Below, piece by piece: positions 51,010 through 61,391 of a stretch of DNA of 64,000 bases (position 1 is the first letter of the stretch; every line of letters begins with the position of its first letter). The translations under genes and the position numbers were made by a program. The notes beneath the pieces are model-generated. The model was not told the DNA's origin, did not search any database, and was given only the letters and a program-made list of their open reading frames with translations. Source of the DNA: CAIWHR01 sp963734575 (GTDB taxonomy: Bacteria > Pseudomonadota > Gammaproteobacteria > Burkholderiales > Casimicrobiaceae); the NCBI GenBank assembly GCA_963734575.1, contig CAVTHT010000012.1:131852-195851 (forward strand), written 5' to 3'.

Positions 51010-51358
51010 CGGTTCCACCGGGCTCGGCCGGCCTCGTGCCGGGAGGCGGCGTGCTTTTGTTGCGATGCAATAATTCTGCAGAACCGCACGTTTGTTGGCC
51101 TCGCGGCCTGAACCGCCGCACAAAAGTTAGGCAAGCCGCGCGATTTCTTGCTGCATTGCGCGCGGCAACTGCGCGGCAGACGGGGCGTCGCGCTGTCGCA
51201 TATCTGCAACGCGGCAGAGTCTTTTTTCGGCTTCGCCGCGAGCAGTGGACAACCCGGTGAACAACCCCGGGACAGGACGTGGATAGGCCGGATATTTTCG
51301 CCCAAGTCACTGATAGCACGTGACTTTATCGACACACTGAATGTTGACGAAATAGTCC

Positions 51359-51387
51359 TTGCACTTCGGCCATGTGGCCACTATTCT
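51359..51387 (+). promoter_or_regulatory. Candidate nrdA promoter
   Basis: TTGCAC (51359-51364), a 17-bp spacer, and TATTCT (51382-51387) form a good sigma-70 type promoter, and the -10 box lies inside the first NrdR box. Upstream, 51010-51358 carry no gene. The distance to the nrdA start gives a 5' leader of about 230 bases. Confidence 0.55.
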
Positions 51388-51424
51388 TTGTGTACGCCAC
51401 GTGTTCGAGCACAATATCTAGTAG
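51378..51424 (+). promoter_or_regulatory. Tandem NrdR boxes upstream of nrdA
   Basis: Box 1 CCACTATTCTTTGTGT (51378-51393) and box 2 GCACAATATCTAGTAG (51409-51424) both match the NrdR consensus core CwATATaTwG with a few deviations. Their start-to-start spacing is exactly 31 bp, the phasing known for paired NrdR sites. Box 1 covers the candidate -10 element, so NrdR binding would block transcription of the reductase when dATP is high. Confidence 0.75.
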
Positions 51425-51623
51425 ATTTCGGCAACGGCGGAAGCTCATGCGGCGTCGGGAGGGCACGCCCCGGCGGACGCCACGGATCGCGGCGGTAGCG
51501 GCAGGCCCGAAGGGCCCCCGAACCGGCGCAAAAGGCAGGACGACTGACGGCACGAGCGGGCAAACGGCCCCGAACGCAGCCGTCCGGCCACAAACGACAC
51601 GATTTGGACAGGAGAGCACCCCA

Positions 51624-54527
<2,904 letters not shown>

Positions 54528-54552
54528 TCGGTTGCGGGGTCGAGCAACGGCG

Positions 54553-54730
54553 TTCGGCTGAAGCCGAACCTACAGGAATGGCAAGGCTGGGCAAGGCCGA
54601 AGGGTGTTGTAGGTCAGGCTGTAGGTCAGGCTTCAGCCGGACAAGCGTGCGCAAGAGGTTGTAGGTCAGGCTTCAGCCTGACGATGTTGCGATGTCGAGC
54701 AACGACGTTCGGCTGAAGCCGAACCTACAG
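54553..54730. repeat. Cluster of palindromic repeats downstream of nrdA
   Basis: Four or five copies: TTCGGCTGAAGCCGAA at 54553-54568 and 54708-54723 (both followed by CCTACAGGAATGGC and preceded by CGAGCAACG), a partial plus full copy GTCAGGCT / GTCAGGCTTCAGCCGGAC at 54613-54642, and GTCAGGCTTCAGCCTGAC at 54665-54682. The outer two are near-identical 40-bp blocks, so part of the cluster arose by duplication. It could serve as the nrdA transcript end. Confidence 0.9.
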
Positions 54731-54870
54731 GAATGGCGGAATGGCAAGGCGAGCGATGGTGACGAGGAGCGCGACACGATGAACGAGCCGGATTGGAACC
54801 GCCGCAGGCCGGGTCTTCGACCGGCGATGTGCGGTGAACCCTGTGCCCCGGGCGCACACCCGGCCGCAGC

Positions 54871-55256
54871 GTGAACACCATCAATTTCGGCGGTCTCCTG
54901 TTCACCAATCCGGTTCCCCTCGCCTTCGCGCTCGCGCCCGCACGATCCCGGCCTCTACGCCATCCAGGTGCGCAACCTCAGCTACGGCCCGTTGCCGTTC
55001 CAGCCGATCGCGTTCGGCGCGGCGGCCAGCCTGCCGGACGTCGCGTTCGAGGCGCTGCCCGAGCTCGCGCAATGGATGGAACACCGCTTGTCCGAGAGCG
55101 GCCTCTTCGTCTCGTACTGCGCGCTGCGCTACGAGTCGGAGTCGTACCGGGAATCGATGCAGGCCGAGCTGACGGCGCAGTACGTGCAAGGTCGAGACCG
55201 GAGCCGTCGCCGAGTCGCTGGCGTATGTCGCGGCATTGCGTCGCGATGTGAAATGA
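54871..55256 (+). CDS. Conserved hypothetical protein (about 127 residues); two single-base insertions
   Basis: GTG start at 54871 gives MNTINFGGLLFTNPVPLAFA, then after removal of an extra G near 54945 HDPGLYAIQVRNLSYGPLPF-QPIAFGAAASL, SLPDVAFEALPELAQWMEHR, and SGLFVSYCALRYESESYRES. After a second extra base near 55187 it ends VETGAVAESLAYVAALRRDV-K. LYAIQVRN...PIAFGAA...LFVSYCA has the rhythm of a small alpha/beta domain somewhat like GIY-YIG-type folds, but no catalytic set is visible, so function is unknown. It lies in the segment between nrdA and nrdB. Confidence 0.6.
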
Positions 55257-55654
55257 CGGTCGGCAGCGCTTGTCACCTTTCGGCGACGTTCGCCGTGTGC
55301 GCCACCTGTCCCGTTACGGTTACAGGATCAAGGAAAGGGCACTTAGGTGCCACGCAGGCCGGTCGCGATGATCCGGATCAATACCGGGACATGGCGTGCC
55401 GATAAGGATAGAGGTGCGTCACGACGCAACGGCAGCCCAGAGAACACGGTGGCTTCGCGGTGGATCCCGGAGCGCCGGATCGAGAGAGGGCGATGCCCTG
55501 GGCCGTGGCAGCACGGTGGTAGTGCAGGCAAGAGGGACGCGGCGACGCGGCCCGCAGGAGTTGGTAGGCGCGACCAGCCCGCAGCAGACGGGCGGCGCGT
55601 CGCGAGGCAACGGAACAGCACCGCACCGCGTAACCCGGACAGGAGGGTGAAACG
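55257..55654 (+). other. Unexplained 400-bp segment, possible structured RNA or long leader
   Basis: No coding frame looks real. It contains several short stems, for example GGCAC-TTAG-GTGCC (about 55338-55351) and GGTGG-CTTCG-CGGTGG (about 55449-55463), and ends with a strong AGGAGGGTGAAACG ribosome-binding site for the small gene that follows. It is purine-rich on the plus strand (many AGAG, GAGG, AACGG runs), like a folded RNA leader, but matches no riboswitch consensus that I know. Confidence 0.35.
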
Positions 55655-55831
55655 ATGAACGCCAAGGCCGACGAATGGGAGCACTACACCGACGAGACTG
55701 GCAGGCGCCATTGGCGCTGGCCGGCCTCGGACGTGCGGGACGTGCGCATCAAGGCGGAAGGACAACGCCGGCACGTGCCGCTCCCGGAACCGTCGCGCGC
55801 CCGCGAGATGCCGAAAAGGCGCCGGGGGTGA
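55655..55831 (+). CDS. Small basic hypothetical protein (58 residues)
   Basis: ATG 55655 with an excellent ribosome-binding site. The sequence begins MNAKADEWEHYTDETGRRHW and continues RWPASDVRDVRIKAEGQRRH, ending in an Arg-rich tail. YTDETGRRHWRW suggests a short beta-hairpin like that in small nucleic-acid or phage-type proteins, but I do not recognise a family. It precedes a DUF2442 gene by 132 bp; such small genes sometimes pair in toxin-antitoxin-like modules, which is not shown here. Confidence 0.5.
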   Translation: MNAKADEWEHYTDETGRRHWRWPASDVRDVRIKAEGQRRHVPLPEPSRAREMPKRRRG

Positions 55832-55963
55832 TGCGGCAAGGCAACAGCAGCACCGATGGGGTCCGGGCGACCGGCTCCATCACGGAAGCGCGAGGCATGC
55901 GCGGGCCGAGGAAGGCGGGCAACCGTCTGGTCCGCGGCGCGGCCGGGTCGTCAACTTCGCCCA

Positions 55964-56239
55964 ATGGAGACGGAAGTGGCCAGATACGAGAGCGTGCAAA
56001 GGCATGTGATCGAAGCGCGGTATCTAGGTGATTACAAGGTGTGGCTTGAATTCAACGACGGTCGCAAGGGAGTCGTGGATCTCGCGGACGAGCTCTATGG
56101 CGAGCACTTCGAGCAACTGCGCGACCGCCTGCGCTTCGCGGATTTCTATCTCGATTACGGCCTGGCGACGATCGCATGGCACCACGGTGTCGACTTCGCG
56201 CCCGACTATCTGTACGAGAAATTGAGCGCAATGCACTGA
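55964..56239 (+). CDS. DUF2442 family protein
   Basis: 91 residues. HVIEARYLGDYKVWLEFNDG, RKGVVDLADELYGEHFEQLR, and ATIAWHHGVDFAPDYLYEKL match the DUF2442 fold (the usual motif is W-P-N-G-x-D-x-A-P-E/D-x-L-Y; here W-H-H-G). DUF2442 proteins often occur next to DUF4160 partners in putative toxin-antitoxin pairs, but no DUF4160 gene is here. The ATG at 55964 follows a weak ribosome-binding site. Confidence 0.82.
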   Translation: METEVARYESVQRHVIEARYLGDYKVWLEFNDGRKGVVDLADELYGEHFEQLRDRLRFADFYLDYGLATIAWHHGVDFAPDYLYEKLSAMH

Positions 56240-56362
56240 AACCCACCGCCGGCCCCGCCCTCGCCCGCCAAGAGGCGATCTCGCCCCCCGCGCCCCACGG
56301 CGCGGGGCGGTGACCAGACCGGTGATGGATGTGGAACGACGACGAGTGGATCGGTAGGGGTT

Positions 56363-56428
56363 GCAGGTCAGGCTGCGGCCTGACTCGATGTGGATCGGTA
56401 GGGATTGTAGGTCAGGCTTCAGCCTGAC
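56363..56428 (+). repeat. Two palindromic repeat copies upstream of a small membrane gene
   Basis: GTCAGGCTGCGGCCTGAC (56367-56384, centre changed to TGCG with compensating arms) and GTCAGGCTTCAGCCTGAC (56411-56428), each preceded by TGCAG or TGTAG and by GTGGATCGGTAGGG(G/A)TT and followed by TCGATGTG: a 44-bp tandem unit. A degenerate third copy (CGTCAGGCTTGATCGCCTG) lies near 56463. Confidence 0.9.
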
Positions 56429-56495
56429 TCGATGTGTTGTTGTCGATGTCGATGTTGCAGCACGTCAGGCTTGATCGCCTGCACAGGAGAACACC

Positions 56496-56654
56496 ATGGA
56501 CTCGATCGGGTGGCTGCTTCTGACCTTCATCCTCGGCGGATACGCCGGCGCGGTGCTCGTAGGACTCATGAGCATCAATCCACGGGACGAAGCCGACCGC
56601 GACACTGCGCCGGGCGGCGAGCTCGAAGAGGAAGAAGTGCCGCTCGTCGCGTAG
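56496..56654 (+). CDS. Small single-helix membrane protein (52 residues)
   Basis: ATG 56496 with CAGGAGA eight bases upstream. The protein has one helix, IGWLLLTFILGGYAGAVLVG, then a charged cytoplasmic or periplasmic tail NPRDEADRDTAPGGELEEEE ending VPLVA. The GGYAGAVLVGLM pattern resembles tiny membrane proteins often found in phages and mobile DNA (DUF3789-like), though similarity is weak. Function unknown. Confidence 0.5.
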   Translation: MDSIGWLLLTFILGGYAGAVLVGLMSINPRDEADRDTAPGGELEEEEVPLVA

Positions 56655-56970
56655 TCAGTACCCAGGCTGGCGGCGCACCGTCCAGCCGGTACAAGCATTG
56701 CCGGTCCGTGCGCGGCGGGGTAGCCGTCACTGTGACCGAACGAAGACCAACGACTGGACCAGGCGACAGCCTGTTTTTGGGGGGAACGGCGGCACACGAA
56801 CGAGACGGCTCGACCCGGCAACCGTGCGCCCGACCCCTCCCCTTCCAGTCGCCCGCGATGACCCGCACCACCGCTGGCAAACGGCGTAAAATTGCTTTCT
56901 AATCAACAGCTAGACCCTTGATTACGGCGCTTCGCGCCCCCACTTTAGATTGCTCCAGGAGACTCACCCC
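56655..56970. other. Intergenic region upstream of nrdB
   Basis: 316 bp without a recognisable gene. The final 90 bp become AT-richer (GTAAAATTGCTTTCTAATCA, then ACTTTAGATTG) and end with CAGGAGA before the nrdB ATG, so nrdB probably has its own promoter here. I looked for NrdR boxes like those at nrdA and found none of comparable quality. Confidence 0.5.
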
Positions 56971-58146
56971 ATGCTGACGTTCGAAGACGACTTCGCCACC
57001 CCGGCCCCCAGCCCGAAGGTGCAGCCGTCCATGCCGGAGACGACCCGTGCTTCCACCGGAGGGATCCTCTCCCGCCCAGAACCCGTCAGGGACCTCGACG
57101 CGGAGCAACAGGCGATGGACAACGGTTTCCGCCGCGTGCGCATCGAAGACAAGCGCGTGATCAACGCGCAGGCCGACGTCAACCAGCTCGTCCCGTTCAA
57201 GTACAAGTGGGCGTGGGACAAGTACCTTGCCGGCTGCGCGAATCACTGGATGCCGCAAGAGGTCAACATGCAGCGCGACATCGAGCTCTGGAAGAACCCC
57301 AACGGGCTCACCGACGACGAGCGCCTGATCGTCAAGCGCAACCTCGGCTTCTTCGTCACCGCCGATTCGCTCGCCGCGAACAACATCGTGCTCGGCACCT
57401 ACCGCCACATCTCGGCGCCCGAGTGCCGCCAGTACCTCCTGCGCCAGGCGTTCGAGGAGGCGATCCACACGCACGCGTACCAGTACATCGTCGAAAGCCT
57501 CGGGTTGGACGAGGCCGAGATCTTCAACGCGTATCACGAGGTGAAGTCGATCCGCGACAAGGACGAGTTCCTGATCCCGTTCATCGACACGCTGACCAAC
57601 CCGATGTTCAAGACGGGCACGCCCGAGACCGACCAGCAGCTCCTGAAGAGCCTGATCGTGTTCGCGTGCATCATGGAAGGCCTCTTCTTCTACGTCGGCT
57701 TCGTGCAGATCCTGGCGATGGGACGGCAGAACAAGATGACGGGCGCGTCCGAGCAATACCAGTACATCCTGCGCGACGAGTCGATGCACTGCAATTTCGG
57801 CATCGACCTCATCAACACCATCAAGCTCGAGAATCCGCACCTCTGGACGAACGAGTTCAAGGAAGAGATCCGGGCGCTGATCCGCAAGGGCGTCGATCTC
57901 GAGTACGCGTACGCGGAGGACACCATGCCGCGCGGCGTGCTGGGCCTCAACGCGACGATGTTCAAGGAATACCTGCGCTTCATCGCCAATCGTCGCTGCC
58001 AGCAGATCGGCGTCGATGCGATCTTCGACAAGGCCGACAATCCGTTCCCCTGGATGGCGGAGATGATCGATCTCAAGAAGGAAAAGAACTTCTTCGAGAC
58101 GCGGGTCACGGAGTACCAGACCGGCGGTGCGCTGAACTGGGAGTAG
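56971..58146 (+). CDS. nrdB: Ribonucleoside-diphosphate reductase beta subunit, class Ia
   Basis: 391 residues. Di-iron ligands and radical site: GFFVTADSLAANN, RQAFEEAIHTHAYQYIVESL (ligand E-x-x-H and the radical tyrosine in HAYQY), ACIMEGLFFYVGF, and LRDESMHCNFGIDL (second E-x-x-H). The C-terminal NrdA-binding tail (TEYQTGGALNWE) is present. Start ATG 56971 after CAGGAGACTCACCCC. A long N-terminal extension (about 45 residues) with Pro/Ser/Thr is usual in betaproteobacterial NrdB. It is separated from nrdA by small genes and repeats. Confidence 0.96.
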   Translation: MLTFEDDFATPAPSPKVQPSMPETTRASTGGILSRPEPVRDLDAEQQAMDNGFRRVRIEDKRVINAQADVNQLVPFKYKWAWDKYLAGCANHWMPQEVNMQRDIELWKNPNGLTDDERLIVKRNLGFFVTADSLAANNIVLGTYRHISAPECRQYLLRQAFEEAIHTHAYQYIVESLGLDEAEIFNAYHEVKSIRDKDEFLIPFIDTLTNPMFKTGTPETDQQLLKSLIVFACIMEGLFFYVGFVQILAMGRQNKMTGASEQYQYILRDESMHCNFGIDLINTIKLENPHLWTNEFKEEIRALIRKGVDLEYAYAEDTMPRGVLGLNATMFKEYLRFIANRRCQQIGVDAIFDKADNPFPWMAEMIDLKKEKNFFETRVTEYQTGGALNWE

Positions 58147-58230
58147 GCCAGCCATCGTCCGGCAGCGCGACGTGTCCGATCCAGCGCAGCCGGAAGCAAT
58201 CGCCATCGCGACAGCATGCAGGGCGCCTCT

Positions 58231-59245
58231 TCAGCGGGCGCCCTGTGCGCTTGGAGCAACCGATGCCGCCATCCGGTCGAGCGGACTCCTGACGCCACGC
58301 CCGCCGCGGTTCAGCACGTGCGTGTAGATCATCGTGGTCGACACGTCACGGTGGCCGAGCAGCTCCTGCACGGTGCGGATGTCGTATCCCGCATCGAGCA
58401 GATGCGTGGCAAAGGAATGGCGCAGCGTGTGCGGCGTGGCGGGCTTGTGCAGCCCCGCCGCGACGACGGCCGCGCGCACGGCACGCTGGATCGCCTGCTC
58501 GCTCACGTGATGCCGCCCCTCCCGGCCAGTGCGGGGATCGACCGCCCGCGAGCGCGCCGGAAACACGTACTGCCATGCCCAGGCGCGCGCAGCGTCGGGG
58601 TATTTGCGCGCCAGCGCGTGCGGCATGAACACCGCGCCGAAGCCTTCGGCCAGATCGCACCGATGGAGCGCGCGCACGCGCTCCAGGTGCGCTTGCAGTG
58701 GCGCGGCGATCGCCTGGGGCAGCATCGTGATGCGGTCCTTTGCACCCTTGCCGTCCCGCACCAGGATTTCTCCGCGCGTGAATTCGACGTCCTTGACGCG
58801 CAGGCGCAGCGCCTCGAGCAGGCGCAGGCCGGTCCCGTACAGCAGACGACCGATCAGGGCATTCGTGCCGGTAAGGCGATCCAGCACGTCTGCGACCTCG
58901 GCGGTCGTCAGTACGGTGGGCAGTCGCATCGGCACCTTCGCCTGCTCGACGTTGTCCAGCTAAGGCAGCTCCTTGCCCAATACTTCACGATAGAGGAAGA
59001 GGATCGCGCTCTTCGCCTGGTTCTGCGTCGAGGCCGAGACGTTGCGCGCCACGGCCAGGTGGGTAAGAAAGGCCTCCACGTCGCGGGCCGAGAACCGCCG
59101 GGTGGCGCTTGCCGCTGTAGAGAACGAAGCGTCGAACCCAGTCCACATAGGCCTGCTCGGTCCGCAGGCTGTAGTGCTTGAGCCGTATCTTGTCGCGCAC
59201 TGCATCAAGCAGGCGCGGCGGCTGGACTTCGCCGCTCGGCGTCAT
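58231..59245 (-). CDS. intI: Integron integrase IntI, disrupted by one frameshift and one amber codon
   Basis: Tyrosine recombinase of the integron type, about 337 residues when repaired. N-terminal SAM-like DNA-binding domain (KIRLKHYSLRTEQAYVDWVR, then SARDVEAFLTHLAVARNVSA, NQAKSAILFLYREVLGKELP). Catalytic Arg in LYGTGLRLLEALRLRVKD, HTLRHSFATHLLDAGYDIRT (His-x-x-Arg), LLGHRDVS (His), and the nucleophile Tyr in TTMIYTHVLN. The IntI-only insertion is clear: KYPDAARAWAWQYVFPARSR followed by DPRTGREGRHHVSE. Defects: one extra base at 59101, and TAG at the codon after GKELP where IntI proteins have Trp (P-W-L-D). Oriented opposite to the cassettes, as in all known integrons. Confidence 0.93.
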
Positions 59246-59378
59246 GACAATTAGGACGTGCTAATGGGAACCATGGTCATGATTCTGTGCGGCGATTGCC
59301 GCCGGCGGTATCGAGCGTTGGGTGGATTGACGCGATGTAACGCGTCGATTAGGCAGTCCACTTTTCGTTAGGCAACTC
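59246..59378 (+). other. Candidate attI region with integrase-proximal recombination point
   Basis: The 133 bp between the intI start and the first cassette gene end in GTTAGGC (59367-59373), the seven-base core at which cassettes join, six bases before the cassette-1 ATG. A related core GATTAGGC lies 19 bp earlier (59348-59355), reminiscent of the direct repeats bound by IntI in attI. The region should also carry the Pc and Pint promoters, which I cannot resolve by eye. Confidence 0.6.
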
Positions 59379-59978
59379 ATGCCGAGCCTTCGCGTGGACA
59401 GAAACGGCCAACACCTCTGCACCGCGGGGTCGAACGAGGTGTGGATGTTCTCTGCGGGCGTCTGGGCGGACGTGTTTGGACCGGAGGCATCTATGCTTAA
59501 TGTGACCGGAAGCTCGAACCCGGAAGGCGAGGAGGGCAGCGATTTTCTGATCTGGGAATGTCCCCTCGCATTATCGCGGGGCGACTCGATTGAAATGTCG
59601 TTCGAGGGTGCGAATGCATCCTTACCGCTGCCTACGCCGTTCCGCGACGAACCGGACCAAGAAGAGGAGCCAGCCGCATTGCCATGGTCCAACCCACCAA
59701 CCGAGGAGGAAATCGCTGCATTCGAGTCCCGACCGGCTCAGAATATCGGGACGGAATGGACAGTGACGATCGGCGACCGCAAATTCCATTTGGCGCCTGA
59801 CGTTTCACGACAGCATGTGAGCCTGTACCTTCTTTGGCGTAATCGGCATCCCGAGCACATTCGGGTTTCGCTGTGCCGCAAGTCATTGCGAGAGGTCATT
59901 GACCGACTGGACGGCGAGGAATTCTTTGCAGATGAACTGCCGATCGGCACTCGCCTTGCTGTCGCGATCGCGGCCTAA
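59379..59978 (+). CDS. Integron cassette 1 protein, unknown function
   Basis: 199 residues, intact. Begins MPSLRVDRNGQHLCTAGSNE-VWMFSAGVWADVFG; middle acidic linker (RDEPDQEEEPAALPWSNPPT); second half EWTVTIGDRKFHLAPDVSRQ, HVSLYLLWRNRHPEHIRVSL. No signal peptide or known domain. The VWMFSAGVW...LIWECPLALSRGDSIEMSF section parallels the VLSAHVS...LNWGPRRTLEVGDTVTI section of cassette 2, suggesting a shared beta-rich cassette family. The stop codon lies inside the attC1 core, as is common. The ATG follows the attI core by five bases, so it would be first in line for transcription from Pc. Confidence 0.7.
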   Translation: MPSLRVDRNGQHLCTAGSNEVWMFSAGVWADVFGPEASMLNVTGSSNPEGEEGSDFLIWECPLALSRGDSIEMSFEGANASLPLPTPFRDEPDQEEEPAALPWSNPPTEEEIAAFESRPAQNIGTEWTVTIGDRKFHLAPDVSRQHVSLYLLWRNRHPEHIRVSLCRKSLREVIDRLDGEEFFADELPIGTRLAVAIAA

Positions 59979-60058
59979 CCCTGCGTTCGAGCGGACGCCG
60001 GTCGTCGTGCTTCAATCCGTCGGCGCTTCCACGGCGCCGCTCAACGCTGTCGTTAGCC
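59973..60058 (+). other. attC site 1 (86 bp)
   Basis: Outer cores GCCTAAC (59973-59979) and GTTAGCC (60052-60058) are complementary; inner arms TGCGTTCGAGCG and CGCTCAACGC pair with one unpaired C, the extrahelical base needed for strand choice. Bounds cassette 1 and defines the start of cassette 2. Confidence 0.92.
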
Positions 60059-60072
60059 ATCGGAGACCATGC

Positions 60073-60531
60073 GTGGCGCTTATCCTAAAAGTCACCGTAA
60101 ACGGCGAACGATTCACCGTCGCGGGTGAAGAAAGCCTTTGCGTACTCAGTGCGCACGTTTCGGCCGGCGGCAAGCTCGGCAACGCGTCGCACGGCACTCG
60201 CCGCACCGTGGACAGGTACGCGGAAGTTGCGCTTAGCGTCGGGGGACTAACGAGTCGCGGTAACGGCGTGCGCGACGAGCACCTGAATTGGGGACCGCGA
60301 CGTACGCTGGAGGTTGGTGACACCGTTACCATTCGGGTAGCTGAGGGCAGCGAGTTCGATGCTCCATCACGTCGCTCGCCCGTACAGGACTACCCACACT
60401 CGTCGCTGTCCGCCCGTAAGCGATTTATTAATGCGAAGGCCCTCTACTTCAGATTGCGCGGGCGCTTTGATGTGCGCGCGCGGAAACTTGAGAAGCAGTG
60501 GCTCCGACGGCAGTACTTCACCCTCCGGTGA
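60073..60531 (+). CDS. Integron cassette 2 protein, unknown function
   Basis: 152 residues from GTG 60073 (the frame is open further upstream, but only through attC1). VALILKVTVNGERFTVAGEE, SLCVLSAHVSAGGKLGNAS, EHLNWGPRRTLEVGDTVTIR, then a basic C-terminal region (SARKRFINAKALYFRLRGRF). This matches, by pattern, a family of small proteins frequent in cassette arrays whose core reads LSA...W...L.vGD.v.i.v; no activity is known. Moderately AT-richer than the core genome. Confidence 0.65.
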   Translation: MALILKVTVNGERFTVAGEESLCVLSAHVSAGGKLGNASHGTRRTVDRYAEVALSVGGLTSRGNGVRDEHLNWGPRRTLEVGDTVTIRVAEGSEFDAPSRRSPVQDYPHSSLSARKRFINAKALYFRLRGRFDVRARKLEKQWLRRQYFTLR

Positions 60532-60553
60532 ATGAGCGAATGATCGCAGCGAT

Positions 60554-60640
60554 GGCTAACCCGGCGTTCGAGCGGACGCGGGCCGGCGTTGCTGTGACCA
60601 GTCAGCGCTTTTGGCGCGCCGCTCAACTCATTCGTTAGGT
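60554..60640 (+). other. attC site 2 (87 bp)
   Basis: Cores GGCTAAC (60554-60560) and GTTAGGT (60634-60640), inner arm GGCGTTCGAGCGG paired with CCGCTCAACTC. Same architecture and almost the same length as attC1. Confidence 0.92.
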
Positions 60641-60648
60641 TGCTTAAC

Positions 60649-61277
60649 GTGGTGCAGTTTCACCCAGATCTACTGAACCGAAACGTCGCTCCGGGGATTG
60701 CCGAATTCACCTTAGCGGAAATCCCCGACCTCCGGCCGGCGTTTCCGGAATCAACGCATTGGATTTCGAATCATTTCCTGAACACGCTTCTTGCACCCAG
60801 CTACAAAGGTCGCTTTCGACAATATGCAATCACCATGATGGCTCGCGCGGAAGCGCAATTTGCGCTGTTTCATCAGGCGCGCGATCAGACGCTTGAGTAT
60901 CTCGCTAAGTCGCGTTTGCACAATCCGGCCGTCCGACTCTATTACGACACGATAGTCCTTTGGGAATCCTGCTTCCTGAATTACCAGATGTTCCTGGACT
61001 GCTTCGTGAAAGCAACCGGAAAAAGTGCTTTCGCTTCTGCCGACGGATCACAGGAGCAACGGGCGTACGACATCGGAAATGACATAAAACACTGGGCTGG
61101 CGTTGTAGCAGCGCGCGATCGGACGATGGCCACACAATTCCGCTCTGGCTTTCGAACGCTGGCTTCCACACGTACGCCCATGCTCTCACTTACCATGAAC
61201 TAGCTGACATCACTTCCGAAGTCGGGAAGGCTGCCGATGATCTGCAGAATCCCAGCTACATCCCACCAGCAACCTAA
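60649..61277 (+). CDS. Integron cassette 3 protein with R-x-Y-x3-N-x2-KH motif; one frameshift
   Basis: About 208 residues. GTG 60649 start (VVQFHPDLLNRNVAPGIAEF). The protein is mostly helical: HWISNHFLNTLLAPSYKGRF, YYDTIVLWESCFLNYQMFLD, and QEQRAYDIGNDIKHWAGVVA. The last segment, R-x-Y-x3-N-x2-KH, resembles the active or structural motif of HEPN-type or related helical effector families. A frame shift near 61165 is needed to reach the natural ending ADITSEVGKAADDLQNPSYI-PPAT, whose TAA lies in the attC3 core. Function unknown; a defence or toxin role is only a suggestion. Confidence 0.6.
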
Positions 61278-61357
61278 CCCGGCGTTCGAGCGGCCGCCGA
61301 TCGGCGTGGCTTCAACGAGTCGCCGCTTCCACGGCGCCGCTCAACTTATCGTTAGGC
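61272..61357 (+). other. attC site 3 (86 bp)
   Basis: Cores ACCTAAC (61272-61278) and GTTAGGC (61351-61357); inner arm CGGCGTTCGAGCGG with CCGCTCAACTT. The middle shares GCTTCCACGGCGCCGCTCAA with attC1. Confidence 0.92.
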
Positions 61358-61391
61358 CACAAGGGATACATGGCGCGACTACCAGAAGGAT

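Noticed and set aside
55257..55654. A known riboswitch (c-di-GMP, glycine, cobalamin) or a group II intron domain V
   Set aside because: I compared remembered consensus elements, and none of the conserved blocks is present.
56881..56970. NrdR boxes upstream of nrdB
   Set aside because: AT-rich stretches exist, but none keeps the CwATATaTwG core with the 31-bp partner seen at nrdA.
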